DNA from: Phyllobacterium sophorae
Lineage (GTDB): Bacteria > Pseudomonadota > Alphaproteobacteria > Rhizobiales > Rhizobiaceae
Assembly (NCBI RefSeq): GCF_003010965.1
Contig: NZ_PGGM01000006.1
Coordinates: 124,001 to 188,000 of the forward strand
DNA length: 64,000 nt
Direction of reading: 5' to 3'
The first letter of the stretch is position 1, and the number at the start of each line of letters is the position of its first letter. Positions 7,350-16,394 of this stretch are shown here, piece after piece. The notes beneath the pieces are model-generated. The model had not been told where the DNA came from and ran no database searches. It saw only the letters and a program-made list of their open reading frames with translations. Position numbers and translations under genes: made by a program.

Positions 7350-8127
7350 ACGAAACCGACCATCCGCCATCGACCAGCAAGTTCAATCCCGTGATAAGGG
7401 AAGCCGCCGGCGACGCCAGGAAGACGACAGCACCCACGACATCATCGGTTTCCCCGATCCGGCCCAAGGGAATATGTCCGAGCGTTCTGTCACGGAAATC
7501 TTTATCGGCCAGCGCGGGTTTCGTTCCATCGGTCCAGATGAATGTCGGTGCAACGGTGTTGACCGTGATACCATACTGCGCCCACTCGCCAGCAAGACAG
7601 CGCATCAGATGATTTATGGCGGCCTTGCTCATACAATAGATTGCCTCCCCACGCAGCGTCACGGTGCCGGCTTGGGAGCTTATGCTTATGATGCGTCCGG
7701 CTTTTTGTGCAATCATTTGCCGGGCAACGGTCTGGGTCATCAGAAATGTGCCCTTGATGTTGACCTGCAGAATCTCGTCAATGTCCGCCTCCGCCACGCG
7801 CTCAGCGAGATCGCCGGGGGCGACGCCGACATTGTTCACCAGAACGTCAATTCGCCCAAAATGCTCAATCGCCTTGGCGACGGATGTTTCAATTTCGCCG
7901 CGATTCGAGATATCGAGCCGGACAGGAAGGGCTTTCCTGCCCATTCCTTCTATTTCCACAATCAACGCCGTGGATGCAGCAATGTCACGCAGGCCGAGAA
8001 CGATATCGGAACCTGCGGCGGCGCATGCGAGGGCGCAGGCCCTGCCAATGCCGCGTGAGGCACCAGTGACCAATGTCACTTTTCCTGCGAGACCAAAATC
8101 CGGTGCGTGTTTGTGCAGACCTTCCAC
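7348..8127 (-). CDS. Short-chain dehydrogenase/reductase (classical SDR)
   Basis: 259 residues from a GTG start at 8127, chosen because GGAGG lies directly upstream at ideal spacing; longer in-frame starts up to 8244 add sequence unlike the family. Rossmann nucleotide-binding motif TGASRGIG, the NNVG structural motif, and the Ser/Tyr-x-x-x-Lys catalytic set (SISSQ, YCMSK) are all intact. The C-terminus has the LASPAASLITGLNLLVDGGW segment usual in FabG-like oxidoreductases. It should reduce or oxidise a carbonyl/alcohol substrate with NAD(P)H; the substrate cannot be read from sequence. It lies just outside the right end of the putative island. Confidence 0.93.
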   Translation of the reverse strand: MEGLHKHAPDFGLAGKVTLVTGASRGIGRACALACAAAGSDIVLGLRDIAASTALIVEIEGMGRKALPVRLDISNRGEIETSVAKAIEHFGRIDVLVNNVGVAPGDLAERVAEADIDEILQVNIKGTFLMTQTVARQMIAQKAGRIISISSQAGTVTLRGEAIYCMSKAAINHLMRCLAGEWAQYGITVNTVAPTFIWTDGTKPALADKDFRDRTLGHIPLGRIGETDDVVGAVVFLASPAASLITGLNLLVDGGWSVS

Positions 8128-8556
8128 GGTATCCTCCGCAATCGCAAGACAGGCTCGTCTGGAGCTTCCCACATAAAGCCCCAGAGTTTTTCGCCGCGCT
8201 GGCTTTTGTCGCGGGGCCGGCGTCAAGATGATGAGGCTTCGCAATAGCTTCGATCAAGCACCGCCAGCAGCGCAAGTACGTTACGGTTACACGCCAGGAC
8301 ATCGGCAATTCTGTATGTGCGCATTCGTGTTTCGATGGAGACCTGCCAATGGCGCATTTTTAACACCAGCGGAGTTGCTGGAATATTCGCCCAGGGAAGG
8401 GGCTTGAAGTGGAATCTAATTTTCAGTTTAGCGTGGAATGGGAATGTCTATTCGTTGCCTAAATATTGGGCGAGCTGCTATTGATTTCATCAGACATTTC
8501 ACTTGCGCGTAAGACAACGCAATCGCAGCCAGACATTCGAACGGGTTTATGCATCG
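8128..8556. other. Divergent intergenic region, SDR / HPP-CBS gene
   Basis: About 430 bp between divergent genes. It should hold both promoters. No EcfG-type GGAAC element, strong palindrome or small gene was found. Confidence 0.4.
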
Positions 8557-9756
8557 ATGCTTTTGAGCTTTCTACGGCGCCTCATGCCCAACGTAGCGCC
8601 GATCAGCAAGACAGAGCGCATGCGGGCTTGTCTTGGCGCACTCGTAGGGATTCTCCTGACAGGCGTGATCAGCAAGCTGGCGCTTGGTCCGGATGTCAGT
8701 CTGCCACTGCTTATTGCTCCCATGGGCGCGTCGGCAGTGCTCCTTTTCGCGGCTCCGACAAGTCCGCTGGCACAACCTTGGTCAATCGTCGGGGGTAACA
8801 TTATGTCGGCGTTCATTGGAGTGACGTTCGCCCTGTTCGTTCCCGACCCTATCATCGCCTCGGCGCTTGCGGTGTCCGCGGCAATTGGGTTGATGCTCGC
8901 TCTCGGCTGCCTGCATCCACCGAGCGGTGCCGTCGCGCTGACGGCGGTATTGGGCGGGCCGGTCGTTCATGCTGAAGGCTATGCCTTTGTTCTTTGGCCA
9001 GTCGGTCTCAATTCGTTGCTTCTGCTGGCGGCGGCATTGTTGTTCAATAATTTGACGGGCCGCCGTTATCCTCATCTCTTGCCAGCGCCACAGGTCAATG
9101 TCCATGGTACGGCTGATCCGGTTCCAACCGAGCGGATTGGATTTGTGCCAAGCGATTTGCAGGATGTACTCGCGCAATATGACGAGATCGTAAACGTAAG
9201 CCCGGACGAACTTGATACCTTGCTGCATCAGGCGCAGATACGCGCCTATGAGCGACGGTCCGGCGAGATCACCTGTTCGCATATCATGTCCAGAGATGTG
9301 GCGACTGTTCGCCCGGCGACGCCTCTGCGTGAGGCGTGGAAACTCCTGATCAGTCACCGGATTAAAGCGCTGCCCGTCACCGCAGAGGATGGCGAATTGG
9401 TTGGTATTGTCACCCAGACGGACTTTATGCGCGCCTCGCTTCTGGCGGAAGACGGCCGGCTTCATCTCGGCTGGCGGGTGCGGGTAGGAAACAAGCTGCG
9501 CCTGGCGCGTCAATCGAAGCATGCCGTGGCCGACATAATGACGTGCCGGGTGCAATCAGCGCTGCCTGAAACCATGATCGCCAAACTTGTGCCCCCGATG
9601 GCCGATATGGGGCTGCATCACATGCCGGTGGTGGACGCAAATAATCGGGTCGTTGGCATCGTCACACAGTCCGACCTGATCGCTGCATTGTTCCGGCGGG
9701 CGAGCGAGCAACCGGATAAACCGCAGGCGGCCTCCGAAGACACGCGCGCAGCTTAG
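8557..9756 (+). CDS. HPP-family membrane protein with tandem CBS domains
   Basis: 399 residues from ATG 8557 (a TTG at 8503 is possible). The N-terminal half is an HPP transmembrane domain: several hydrophobic helices, the APMGASAVLLF motif and LGCLHPPSGAVAL, matching the HPP signature. Bacterial HPP proteins have been implicated in nitrite transport, but the role here is unproven. The C-terminal half has two CBS domains, about residues 245-300 (IMSRDVATVRPATPLREAW, VGIVTQTDFMR) and about 325-385 (DIMTCRVQSALPETMI, VGIVTQSDLI), a nucleotide-binding regulatory pair. It ends before the convergent DUF2270 gene. Confidence 0.9.
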   Translation: MLLSFLRRLMPNVAPISKTERMRACLGALVGILLTGVISKLALGPDVSLPLLIAPMGASAVLLFAAPTSPLAQPWSIVGGNIMSAFIGVTFALFVPDPIIASALAVSAAIGLMLALGCLHPPSGAVALTAVLGGPVVHAEGYAFVLWPVGLNSLLLLAAALLFNNLTGRRYPHLLPAPQVNVHGTADPVPTERIGFVPSDLQDVLAQYDEIVNVSPDELDTLLHQAQIRAYERRSGEITCSHIMSRDVATVRPATPLREAWKLLISHRIKALPVTAEDGELVGIVTQTDFMRASLLAEDGRLHLGWRVRVGNKLRLARQSKHAVADIMTCRVQSALPETMIAKLVPPMADMGLHHMPVVDANNRVVGIVTQSDLIAALFRRASEQPDKPQAASEDTRAA

Positions 9757-9835
9757 ATAAAGCACCTTGCATGGGCAGGTCATCGAGCTTGCCGATCGTC
9801 GATCAGCGTCAGTGGTCAAACTGATATTCACCCAA

Positions 9836-10558
9836 TCAAACACGAACTTCGCTGTGCTCCGTCTCGTCAGGATCGTTGACAAGGAGGGCAGCGTAGGCGA
9901 GCCAGCAGTAGAACAAGATCACCAGCAGGATGATTATCCAGCCTGGTACTGCCCCAAATGCGGCGTTGCCGATGATCTCATGAAACGATCGGGCCACGTC
10001 GAGCCCTACACCCTCATCCTGCAATTTGGGTGTGGATATTTTCAGCACCCAGGCCAAAAGCAGAATGAGGAACATCCACAGGTAGTTGCGCCGCAGTCTG
10101 CGTGACATTGCAGCGCGTATGGAGATCAAGAATTGCGGCTTACGCAAATCTTGACCAAGCAGACGCGTCCAGCTGTTGTCTGCCGCGGGGAGAGGGGCAA
10201 GGATCTGGGCAAAATAGTACTTTTCCAGTCGTCGCACTCGTCCACGGTATACGTCGAAGAAGCGATAGCGCCGCGCCTCGATAAGAAGCAGAAGTTGCAC
10301 CAGCACCATGGCGAAGAGGAGCACGCCGTGATGAGATGTGGGCGTCGACAACGATAGCGACAGCATCGCTGCAACGCCGGTAATTGCCCAGTTGGTTGTT
10401 CGGTCGATCCGGTCGCGCCAGCCCGCCATCCGGCCCATCTCGGCGCGGTGGAAATGCGCCAATACCGTGATGTACTCGGCCGTGGTTGCTGGAAACGGCG
10501 GCGTTGATGATTTCACCGTTGTGTCGCTGCCCAGTTGTTGTTCGTGAACCTCGTCCAT
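9836..10558 (-). CDS. DUF2270 integral membrane protein
   Basis: 240 residues. The TTAEYITVLAHFHRAEMGRMAGWRDRID segment near the N-terminus, two adjacent membrane helices (TNWAITGVAAMLSLSL; GVLLFAMVLVQLLLLIEA), the basic RYRFFDVYRGRVRRLEKYY stretch and two C-terminal helices are characteristic of DUF2270, a family of unknown function seen in stress-associated gene sets. The gene starts at ATG 10558 behind a GGAGG-rich leader. It is convergent with the HPP-CBS gene and downstream, on the same strand, of the trehalose operon, separated by about 200 bp. Confidence 0.85.
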   Translation of the reverse strand: MDEVHEQQLGSDTTVKSSTPPFPATTAEYITVLAHFHRAEMGRMAGWRDRIDRTTNWAITGVAAMLSLSLSTPTSHHGVLLFAMVLVQLLLLIEARRYRFFDVYRGRVRRLEKYYFAQILAPLPAADNSWTRLLGQDLRKPQFLISIRAAMSRRLRRNYLWMFLILLLAWVLKISTPKLQDEGVGLDVARSFHEIIGNAAFGAVPGWIIILLVILFYCWLAYAALLVNDPDETEHSEVRV

Positions 10559-10761
10559 GTCCGCCTCCCGTCCGTATCCTCCCTCCTGTTCCAGCTTTGT
10601 TCCTGTGCCCGTGGCGTGTCAAGGCCGGTGAGACTTGGCCGGAAATCTCAGGATGAACTGGTCGCGCAACGCTGGTCTCCAGCAACGGCTGGAGCCTGAG
10701 GGGGATCGCCGGTCGCCCGGCCAGGCTTTAACGGAAAACCGTCTGCGCCTGCAGGCTTCTG

Positions 10762-11211
10762 TTAAGCCTTGACCGTTTTGTGGCCCGATGTCTCTACAAT
10801 GGAAATACGAAAGTAGACAGGTTCCAGCGGTCGTTCTTGCTCGCGAATGACCGTCTTCACGTAACCGGGCTGCCACCATTCGGCTGACCTGCTCAGGAGG
10901 TCGTGGGCGCTGTTTCTCTCTCCCGCATGTTCAGGAGAATTTGTCAGTTCTTCAAACCTTCCGGTTACAACCACACTTTTCCATTCGTTGGTACCATCGA
11001 TCTCGTCAAATTCCACGCAGACCTTGGGATTTTCCCTCATCCATTCAATTTTCTGCCCCAGCGTTGTAAATGAATAGAGATAAACGCGATTGTAGACGAA
11101 GCGTAGCGGGACAACGTACGGCTGGTTGTTGCTTGCGCATGCCAATCGTCCAATGCTTGCCCGTTCAAGCATTTCCCGAACTTCCTGTTTGGTCATCTCG
11201 TGAATAATCAT
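10762..11211 (-). CDS. Pyridoxamine 5'-phosphate oxidase-like FMN split-barrel protein
   Basis: 149 residues. The N-terminus MTKQEVREMLERASIGRLACASNNQPYVVPLRFVY and the following LGQKIEWMRENPKVCVEFDEI match the flavin-binding split-barrel group that is close to nitroimidazole-reductase-like proteins. It probably binds FMN or a related cofactor and acts as a cytosolic oxidoreductase; substrate unknown. A GGGGCAC ribosome-binding site precedes ATG 11211. It is the third gene in the series otsA, treY-like, this gene, all on the minus strand with a gap of 111 bp, and may share the stress-induced transcript. Confidence 0.87.
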   Translation of the reverse strand: MIIHEMTKQEVREMLERASIGRLACASNNQPYVVPLRFVYNRVYLYSFTTLGQKIEWMRENPKVCVEFDEIDGTNEWKSVVVTGRFEELTNSPEHAGERNSAHDLLSRSAEWWQPGYVKTVIREQERPLEPVYFRISIVETSGHKTVKA

Positions 11212-11322
11212 GCTGTGCCCCGTTTGGCGTCATTGGACTCAACTGGCCGCCTCGCATGGAGGATGGGTGGAGACTGCCTGCGGTCCGATGATAGTTCATG
11301 CAAGATTGTGCGCAAGGTGTGC

Positions 11323-14004
11323 TTAGACACGCTCTGAAATCAGCGTGACCGCGGGAAATTCCCGCAAGCCCTCCACGAGCGGAAACTTGCTGCCTAAAAT
11401 CTGCACATTTCCGGTGATGACATGGCGAAATTCTTTGCCGGCGAGTGCATCGGGTATCTGCAGGAAAGTGTCTTCCCATTCAGGCAGCGGTAGAACCGGC
11501 CTGTTGAACGGTTTCAACATGTCGAAACACAGCCTGGGGACGGCGACCACAGCGTATTGTTGCTGGAATTGGCGATAGAACGCCACGATATGATCGGCCT
11601 GCTTGCCCGTTGCTGTGAGAGGCGTGTAGTCACCTTCTGCAAACAGTTCGGCTCTTTCCTGGCGAACCTGCAGGTGGGACTTTACGATTCGTTGCTTCAC
11701 ACAGCCGGAGTCCCAGTCTTCCAGAAGCAAATTCAGCGGCGATTGATCGGCATAGGCAAGCTGATCCTTCAAATCCTGGAAGTTGACGGGGCGTCGTTTC
11801 AGGGATGGAGAGATCGACAAGTCCCACGTTTCAGCACCGCTATGGACCACCGGAATTCCTGGAGCCGTAAGCTTCAAAACGGTTTGAGAAAAACTGTTCA
11901 GCGCACCAGTCAGCCAAAATGGCTTCATCGTTTCCACAAACTCGGAAAGGAAGACTTTATCCATGAAGATGCGGTCGACATAATTCAGGACCGCCTGTTC
12001 GTAGGGCTTGTTGACGCCCGTCCAGAACGACTGTTTCTCCGATTCTCGAATCGCCCGCTCCACGAATGCAATCAGATCCTCGCGGACTGAAGTCATGCCG
12101 GCTTCATCGTCAATACGCAATGAAACTGGCCAGATTGCCGCCAGAGTTTGATAGATCAGCCATTCGGTCCTTGGGTCGGGAACGATCATGTCTTCAATCG
12201 TCGCCAGATTGCCAGCGTGGTGCCGCCGCCAACGATCGACCGCTCCTGCCCAAACATCTGAGGCTTCTGAAAGGGCCAGCAGACGCATCCGTGCGTCTTC
12301 TCCAAACTTCGTTGCGTAAGAAAATGATGTCGCAAGCATACCGGACGGAACTTTGACCGCTCTCTCGATCATCTTTTGATGAAAGGCGCCAATCGGATCA
12401 GCCGTGGCGCCCGCATTCAACATCAATTCGTCAAGGGCAATCGGACCACGCGCATACCGGTACGACTTCTGTATGGCTTGCGCCATTACGGCGGCAGTTA
12501 ACTGCTGGAAGCGAACTGTAAATGATCTCGCCGCTTCGGGGCTGGAGGCCGTTTCCTCTGAACTCATGATGCGAAGAATAAATGCGAGTGTCTCGCGCTC
12601 GTTGGCCGGTTGTCCGTCGCGATCGGAAATTTGCTCCGCCGCGGATTGGAGTGTGTCGAGATAGAAGGGGGAAAACGTGCCATCCTTGGAGTAGGTGCGG
12701 TATATCGGCAATTCTGCGACGAGTTCTGCGACTGCGCGGCGCAACAGCAACTCGTCGGCGTGAGGCGGTTCCAATTCAGTCAATCGTTGAGCCAATTTAT
12801 CGAGTTCGTCTGCGAATGAGCTGTGCAGAATAGTGGCTTTCGCATACCGGTAGTCGCCGGGAAACTCAGTGCTGGTTTCCAGTTCTGACTGGTACATTTG
12901 CTGCAGCTTGGCGAGTCCGCCATGGTCGATGAAAAGATCCGCGACGGTGGAGATGAATTCATAGCCCGCAGTGCCGTTCACGTTCCAATCGTCCATGTAT
13001 TTTTCGCCGTCCAGCAAGATCTTGTCAGTGACCACGAATGTGTCGTCACCGGCCTGGAGCCGCAGCTGCCTGGTGTATCCTGCCGGATCCGCCAGTTCGT
13101 CGATGCCGTTGACTCTGAATCCCCGGATCTGGGTCTGATCCAACAATGCCAGCGCTAACTTGTGGTAATCAGCGAAAACGTCCTTGTCTTCAATCCGCAG
13201 ACCGACAGTGCGTTTCGAATCGGCAGAGTGCCGGTAGCTGATGGCTTCGGCAGCGCCCTTGGCGACCCCCAATCGCCAATTCTGCAAACACATCAGCTCT
13301 GTCAGCCGGTTCGCATCACTGGAAATATCGTTCAGGCCCGCCGCTATCTCGAGCCGCTCGGTGACATCGGCATCGTCAAGTTCTCTCAATACGTCAGAGT
13401 GAAAATCGCCCGGCGCAGCGGGAGTTGCATCGTTCGCCGTTGCGATCAGGGCTTTGGCAGCCTTGTTGGCGACGCCCTCAAGTGCTTTGCGGTAACTGGA
13501 TGGCGTCAGGGGATAGAACTGGCCTCCATAAGAAACGCCGAGACTCGCATGTTCCCGTTCGAATGCCAGCTGAAATTTTCCGGCCTCTACTTCCTCGCCA
13601 ATCGGGCGATCCAGCACTGGAAGTGTAATTGGCCTTGTCCAATCGATGTCAAAATGGTTGGCGTACCTTGCGCTGCCGCCCCATTCCAGCACATCAAACC
13701 ACCATGCATTCTCATGCGATGCGGGCATATGGTTGGGATTCAGATCGACAATAAGATGCATGTCTGCTCTTGAGAGCTCGGAATTCAGCTCGGCGAAACC
13801 GCTCTCGGCACCCATTTGCAGGTCAAGTCCTGTCGGAACAGTTGCTGTCAGGTCACTCTCACCAAGCTGGACGGACTGGAACGGAGAGGACACGCTGAGG
13901 GCATCGATCCCAAGCGCCTTCAGATATGAAATCGCATCAGTAGTCTCTTTGAATGTCGTGTCAGTGTGCAACTGGATTCGATAGGCTGAATTGGGGATAT
14001 ACAT
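11323..14004 (-). CDS. Maltooligosyltrehalose synthase (TreY)-like protein with degenerate active site
   Basis: 893 residues, full length for TreY, the GH13 enzyme that isomerises the terminal linkage of maltooligosaccharides to trehalose. Family landmarks are present: N-terminal SAYRIQL, VDLNPNHM, HFDIDW, a GFRV...ID..ADPAGY block, HGGLAKLQQMY, a LTAPGIP block and the C-terminal half. All three GH13 catalytic carboxylates are changed. The nucleophile in GLR[IV]DHIDGL is N299 (GFRVNGIDEL), the acid/base in VVEKIL is D327 (VVTDKIL), and the third Asp in LATSTHDTKRSED is Y563 (LATSFSYATKFGED). PDVYQG reads PVVHSG and YRRFF reads YRHSA. The frame is intact over 2.7 kb, so the protein looks maintained but not a normal trehalose synthase. 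It follows otsA by 50 bp. No treZ is in the window. Confidence 0.88.
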   Translation of the reverse strand: MYIPNSAYRIQLHTDTTFKETTDAISYLKALGIDALSVSSPFQSVQLGESDLTATVPTGLDLQMGAESGFAELNSELSRADMHLIVDLNPNHMPASHENAWWFDVLEWGGSARYANHFDIDWTRPITLPVLDRPIGEEVEAGKFQLAFEREHASLGVSYGGQFYPLTPSSYRKALEGVANKAAKALIATANDATPAAPGDFHSDVLRELDDADVTERLEIAAGLNDISSDANRLTELMCLQNWRLGVAKGAAEAISYRHSADSKRTVGLRIEDKDVFADYHKLALALLDQTQIRGFRVNGIDELADPAGYTRQLRLQAGDDTFVVTDKILLDGEKYMDDWNVNGTAGYEFISTVADLFIDHGGLAKLQQMYQSELETSTEFPGDYRYAKATILHSSFADELDKLAQRLTELEPPHADELLLRRAVAELVAELPIYRTYSKDGTFSPFYLDTLQSAAEQISDRDGQPANERETLAFILRIMSSEETASSPEAARSFTVRFQQLTAAVMAQAIQKSYRYARGPIALDELMLNAGATADPIGAFHQKMIERAVKVPSGMLATSFSYATKFGEDARMRLLALSEASDVWAGAVDRWRRHHAGNLATIEDMIVPDPRTEWLIYQTLAAIWPVSLRIDDEAGMTSVREDLIAFVERAIRESEKQSFWTGVNKPYEQAVLNYVDRIFMDKVFLSEFVETMKPFWLTGALNSFSQTVLKLTAPGIPVVHSGAETWDLSISPSLKRRPVNFQDLKDQLAYADQSPLNLLLEDWDSGCVKQRIVKSHLQVRQERAELFAEGDYTPLTATGKQADHIVAFYRQFQQQYAVVAVPRLCFDMLKPFNRPVLPLPEWEDTFLQIPDALAGKEFRHVITGNVQILGSKFPLVEGLREFPAVTLISERV

Positions 14005-14054
14005 GCTTCCACTCAGTTGTTTGTTTCAGAATCTCACAGGAAATCTCACAAGAG

Positions 14055-15491
14055 TTAATGCCGGGAACTTGGCACGTTCCAGTTTTGGCGCGACGGCCCG
14101 GCGGATCGCGGAGCGTCTGTTTGCACCGATCGAAGCGCAGCAAGATATTCGTCCTGCCACAGCTGTGCGTCATGGTCGGAAATCTGGCTGATAAGATTGC
14201 CGTATCGCGTTCTGCGTTCTTCCATGGGCATTATTGCCGCTCTTCTTATGGCTTGTGCCACTTCATTTGTATCGTAGGGATTGACGATGAGCGCATCCTC
14301 CAACTCCTCCGCGGCACCGGCAAATTTTGACAATATGAGTATCCCCGGATCTTCGGCGTCCTGGGCGGCGATGTATTCCTTTGCCACCAGGTTCATTCCG
14401 TCGCGTAGCGGGGTGATGAGACCGATGAGACTGCATCGAAACAACAACGCCAGTTTTTCTCGAGGGATGTTCCGGTTGATGTATTGTATCGGCGCCCAGT
14501 TGAAGTCCGCATATTTGCCATTGACTGCGCCCGTCAATTGCTCCAGTTCCGCACGAATGTCGGCATAAGCCGTGACATCCTCACGCGACGGCGAAGCGAT
14601 CTGCAGATACTCTGCGCGACCCAGATATTCGGGATAGGAATCCAGGAATTTTCTGAACGCCTTCATACGTTGAGGAAGTCCCTTGGAGTAATCGAGGCGA
14701 TCTGCCGAGATAACCTGGAAGCGCTTGAGGCGGCTGCGCCGCGTGCGCTCAAATTCTATCCCGTCATCGCTCTCGTGCGACATGGCGGAGAACCGGCCCG
14801 CGTCGATGCCGATCGGAAAATTGCCAATGCTGATCATGCGGCCCTTCCATTTTATCAGATTTGGCGAAAGAAATTTGGCTTCGGAGTGCTCCTTCAGATA
14901 TCGGCAAAAATTTTGGACATCATTCTTGGTCTGAAAGCCGATCAGGTCGTACTGCAACAGGCATTCTCGCAGCCATCCGTGACGCGGCACTGCCGAAAAC
15001 ACATCAACGGAAGGAAAGGGAATGTGCAGGAAGAAGCCAATTCGGTGCGCGCTTCCCTGCCGCCGCAATTCCGAAGCGAGTGGAATGAGGTGATAATCAT
15101 GCACCCAGATCAGATCATCGTTGCGCAAATGCGGGAGAATTGTATCGGCAAATTTCCGGTTCACCGCCGCATAGCATTTGGCGAACTCGGTCCGGTAATC
15201 CATGAGGTCCAGACGATAGTGGAAGGAGGGCCAAAGCACCTTGTTGGCAAAGCCGAGGTAATAATTCTCATGCTCTTGAACTGACAATGATACTGTCAGG
15301 GAGGTCACGTTCTCATATGTTTCCAACTGCGCGTTTGATGCATCTGCATCGTCGGCAACTTCACCACTCCATCCAACCCACATCCCGCCGCTGCTCTTGA
15401 GAGCGTCGACGATGCCGACGGCAAGGCCCCCGGTTTGTGTTTTCCTTCCCAAATCGCCAGTGCGATTTGAGACTGCAACCAGGCGTCCCAT
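14055..15491 (-). CDS. otsA: Trehalose-6-phosphate synthase
   Basis: 478-residue GT20 enzyme joining UDP-glucose and glucose-6-phosphate to trehalose-6-phosphate in the cytosol. The start is ATG 15491, because AAGGA sits seven bases upstream; an ATG at 15512 would add seven residues. Visible landmarks are VAVSNR with TGGLAVG (phosphate/sugar loop), WVHDYHLIPLASELR, GFFLHIPFPS, the RLDYSKGLPQRMKAF nucleotide-sugar region and GMNLVAKEYIAAQ. A GGAAC-N16-AGTT element at 15525-15549 suggests EcfG control, in line with otsA being a general-stress gene in rhizobia. otsB is divergent at 15633, so both steps of the pathway are here. Confidence 0.96.
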   Translation of the reverse strand: MGRLVAVSNRTGDLGRKTQTGGLAVGIVDALKSSGGMWVGWSGEVADDADASNAQLETYENVTSLTVSLSVQEHENYYLGFANKVLWPSFHYRLDLMDYRTEFAKCYAAVNRKFADTILPHLRNDDLIWVHDYHLIPLASELRRQGSAHRIGFFLHIPFPSVDVFSAVPRHGWLRECLLQYDLIGFQTKNDVQNFCRYLKEHSEAKFLSPNLIKWKGRMISIGNFPIGIDAGRFSAMSHESDDGIEFERTRRSRLKRFQVISADRLDYSKGLPQRMKAFRKFLDSYPEYLGRAEYLQIASPSREDVTAYADIRAELEQLTGAVNGKYADFNWAPIQYINRNIPREKLALLFRCSLIGLITPLRDGMNLVAKEYIAAQDAEDPGILILSKFAGAAEELEDALIVNPYDTNEVAQAIRRAAIMPMEERRTRYGNLISQISDHDAQLWQDEYLAALRSVQTDAPRSAGPSRQNWNVPSSRH

Positions 15492-15524
15492 TTCAAATTC
15501 CTTAGTTTTCATCGAGTAGGGTCT

Positions 15525-15549
15525 AACTTCCCGATTGGGCTTTTGTTCC
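15525..15549 (-). promoter_or_regulatory. EcfG-type promoter upstream of otsA
   Basis: On the minus strand GGAAC (15549-15545), 16-nt spacer, AGTT (15528-15525). One base from the GGAAC-N16/17-CGTT consensus. It ends 34 nt before the chosen otsA start. Confidence 0.55.
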
Positions 15550-15632
15550 GTTCAAATTTTCACAAGGGATTGATTGGTCGTGCGCAAGGGGCAACAATTC
15601 GCTCGAGTATGCTGAGCGAGTGATGGGAAACA

Positions 15633-16394
15633 ATGAACAAAATCAATGAGCCGCTGCCAACCGAACTCAACTCCTCGGCGTTGTTCCTGGATATTGATGG
15701 CACGTTGATCGATATTGCCGAAACACCCAGCGAAGTGATCGTGCCACCTGGGCTGCCTGACCAGCTCGCTGCAATTTCGTTGCGCATGGGTGGCGCACTG
15801 GCACTTGTCAGCGGCCGCTCGATACGTTCCATCGATGAACTCTTCGACCCGTATCGATTTCCGGCAGCCGGGTTGCACGGAACGGAAATACGACACGAGA
15901 GAAACGGTGAAATCGATCGCAGCGCTGTCGATAAGAACGCGCTCGACGGCGCACGGCGGGAACTGGGCGGCCTTGCGAGGAAATGGCCTGGTATGATTGT
16001 GGAGGACAAGGGAATTGCTATCGCCGTCCACTACCGGCAGGCACCGGAAGCCCGTCCAGACGTCGATCACCTTGTTGAGACAGTTCTGACGCAACTTGGC
16101 CAGGGCTGGGCGCGGCAGGATGGAAAGATGGTCGTCGAGATTCATCCGGGCGCATCCAGCAAGGGCACTGCCATTGCAAGATTGATGGCCGTTGCGCCGT
16201 TCAAGGGGCGCAGGCCTATCGCCGTAGGGGATGATCTTACCGACGAGAAGATGTTCGAATTTGTCAATATGACGGCCGGCAGATCGATCAGGGTCGGGAC
16301 GCTGGCGCACGCAAGCGTGGCGAGATCCAGCGTGGATTCTGCAAATTCCATTCGGCGTTGGATTTCGCAACTCGCTCAATCGCGCCCCGATTGA
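15633..16394 (+). CDS. otsB: Trehalose-6-phosphate phosphatase
   Basis: 253-residue HAD-superfamily phosphatase releasing trehalose from trehalose-6-phosphate. HAD motif I is FLDIDGTLIDIA (nucleophile and acid Asp), motif II is LVSGRSI, the Lys motif lies in EIHPGASSKGTAI and motif IV is VGDDLTDEKMFE. Length is normal. It is divergent from otsA across 141 bp. Its last 19 bp overlap the 3' end of the convergent LacI-family gene, so the two transcripts can form an antisense pair. Confidence 0.95.
   Translation: MNKINEPLPTELNSSALFLDIDGTLIDIAETPSEVIVPPGLPDQLAAISLRMGGALALVSGRSIRSIDELFDPYRFPAAGLHGTEIRHERNGEIDRSAVDKNALDGARRELGGLARKWPGMIVEDKGIAIAVHYRQAPEARPDVDHLVETVLTQLGQGWARQDGKMVVEIHPGASSKGTAIARLMAVAPFKGRRPIAVGDDLTDEKMFEFVNMTAGRSIRVGTLAHASVARSSVDSANSIRRWISQLAQSRPD

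Noticed and set aside
15599-15619. TCGCTC / GAGCGA inverted repeat before otsB as the LacI operator
   Set aside because: Only six-base arms with a nine-base spacer; too weak and unlike LacI-type operators.
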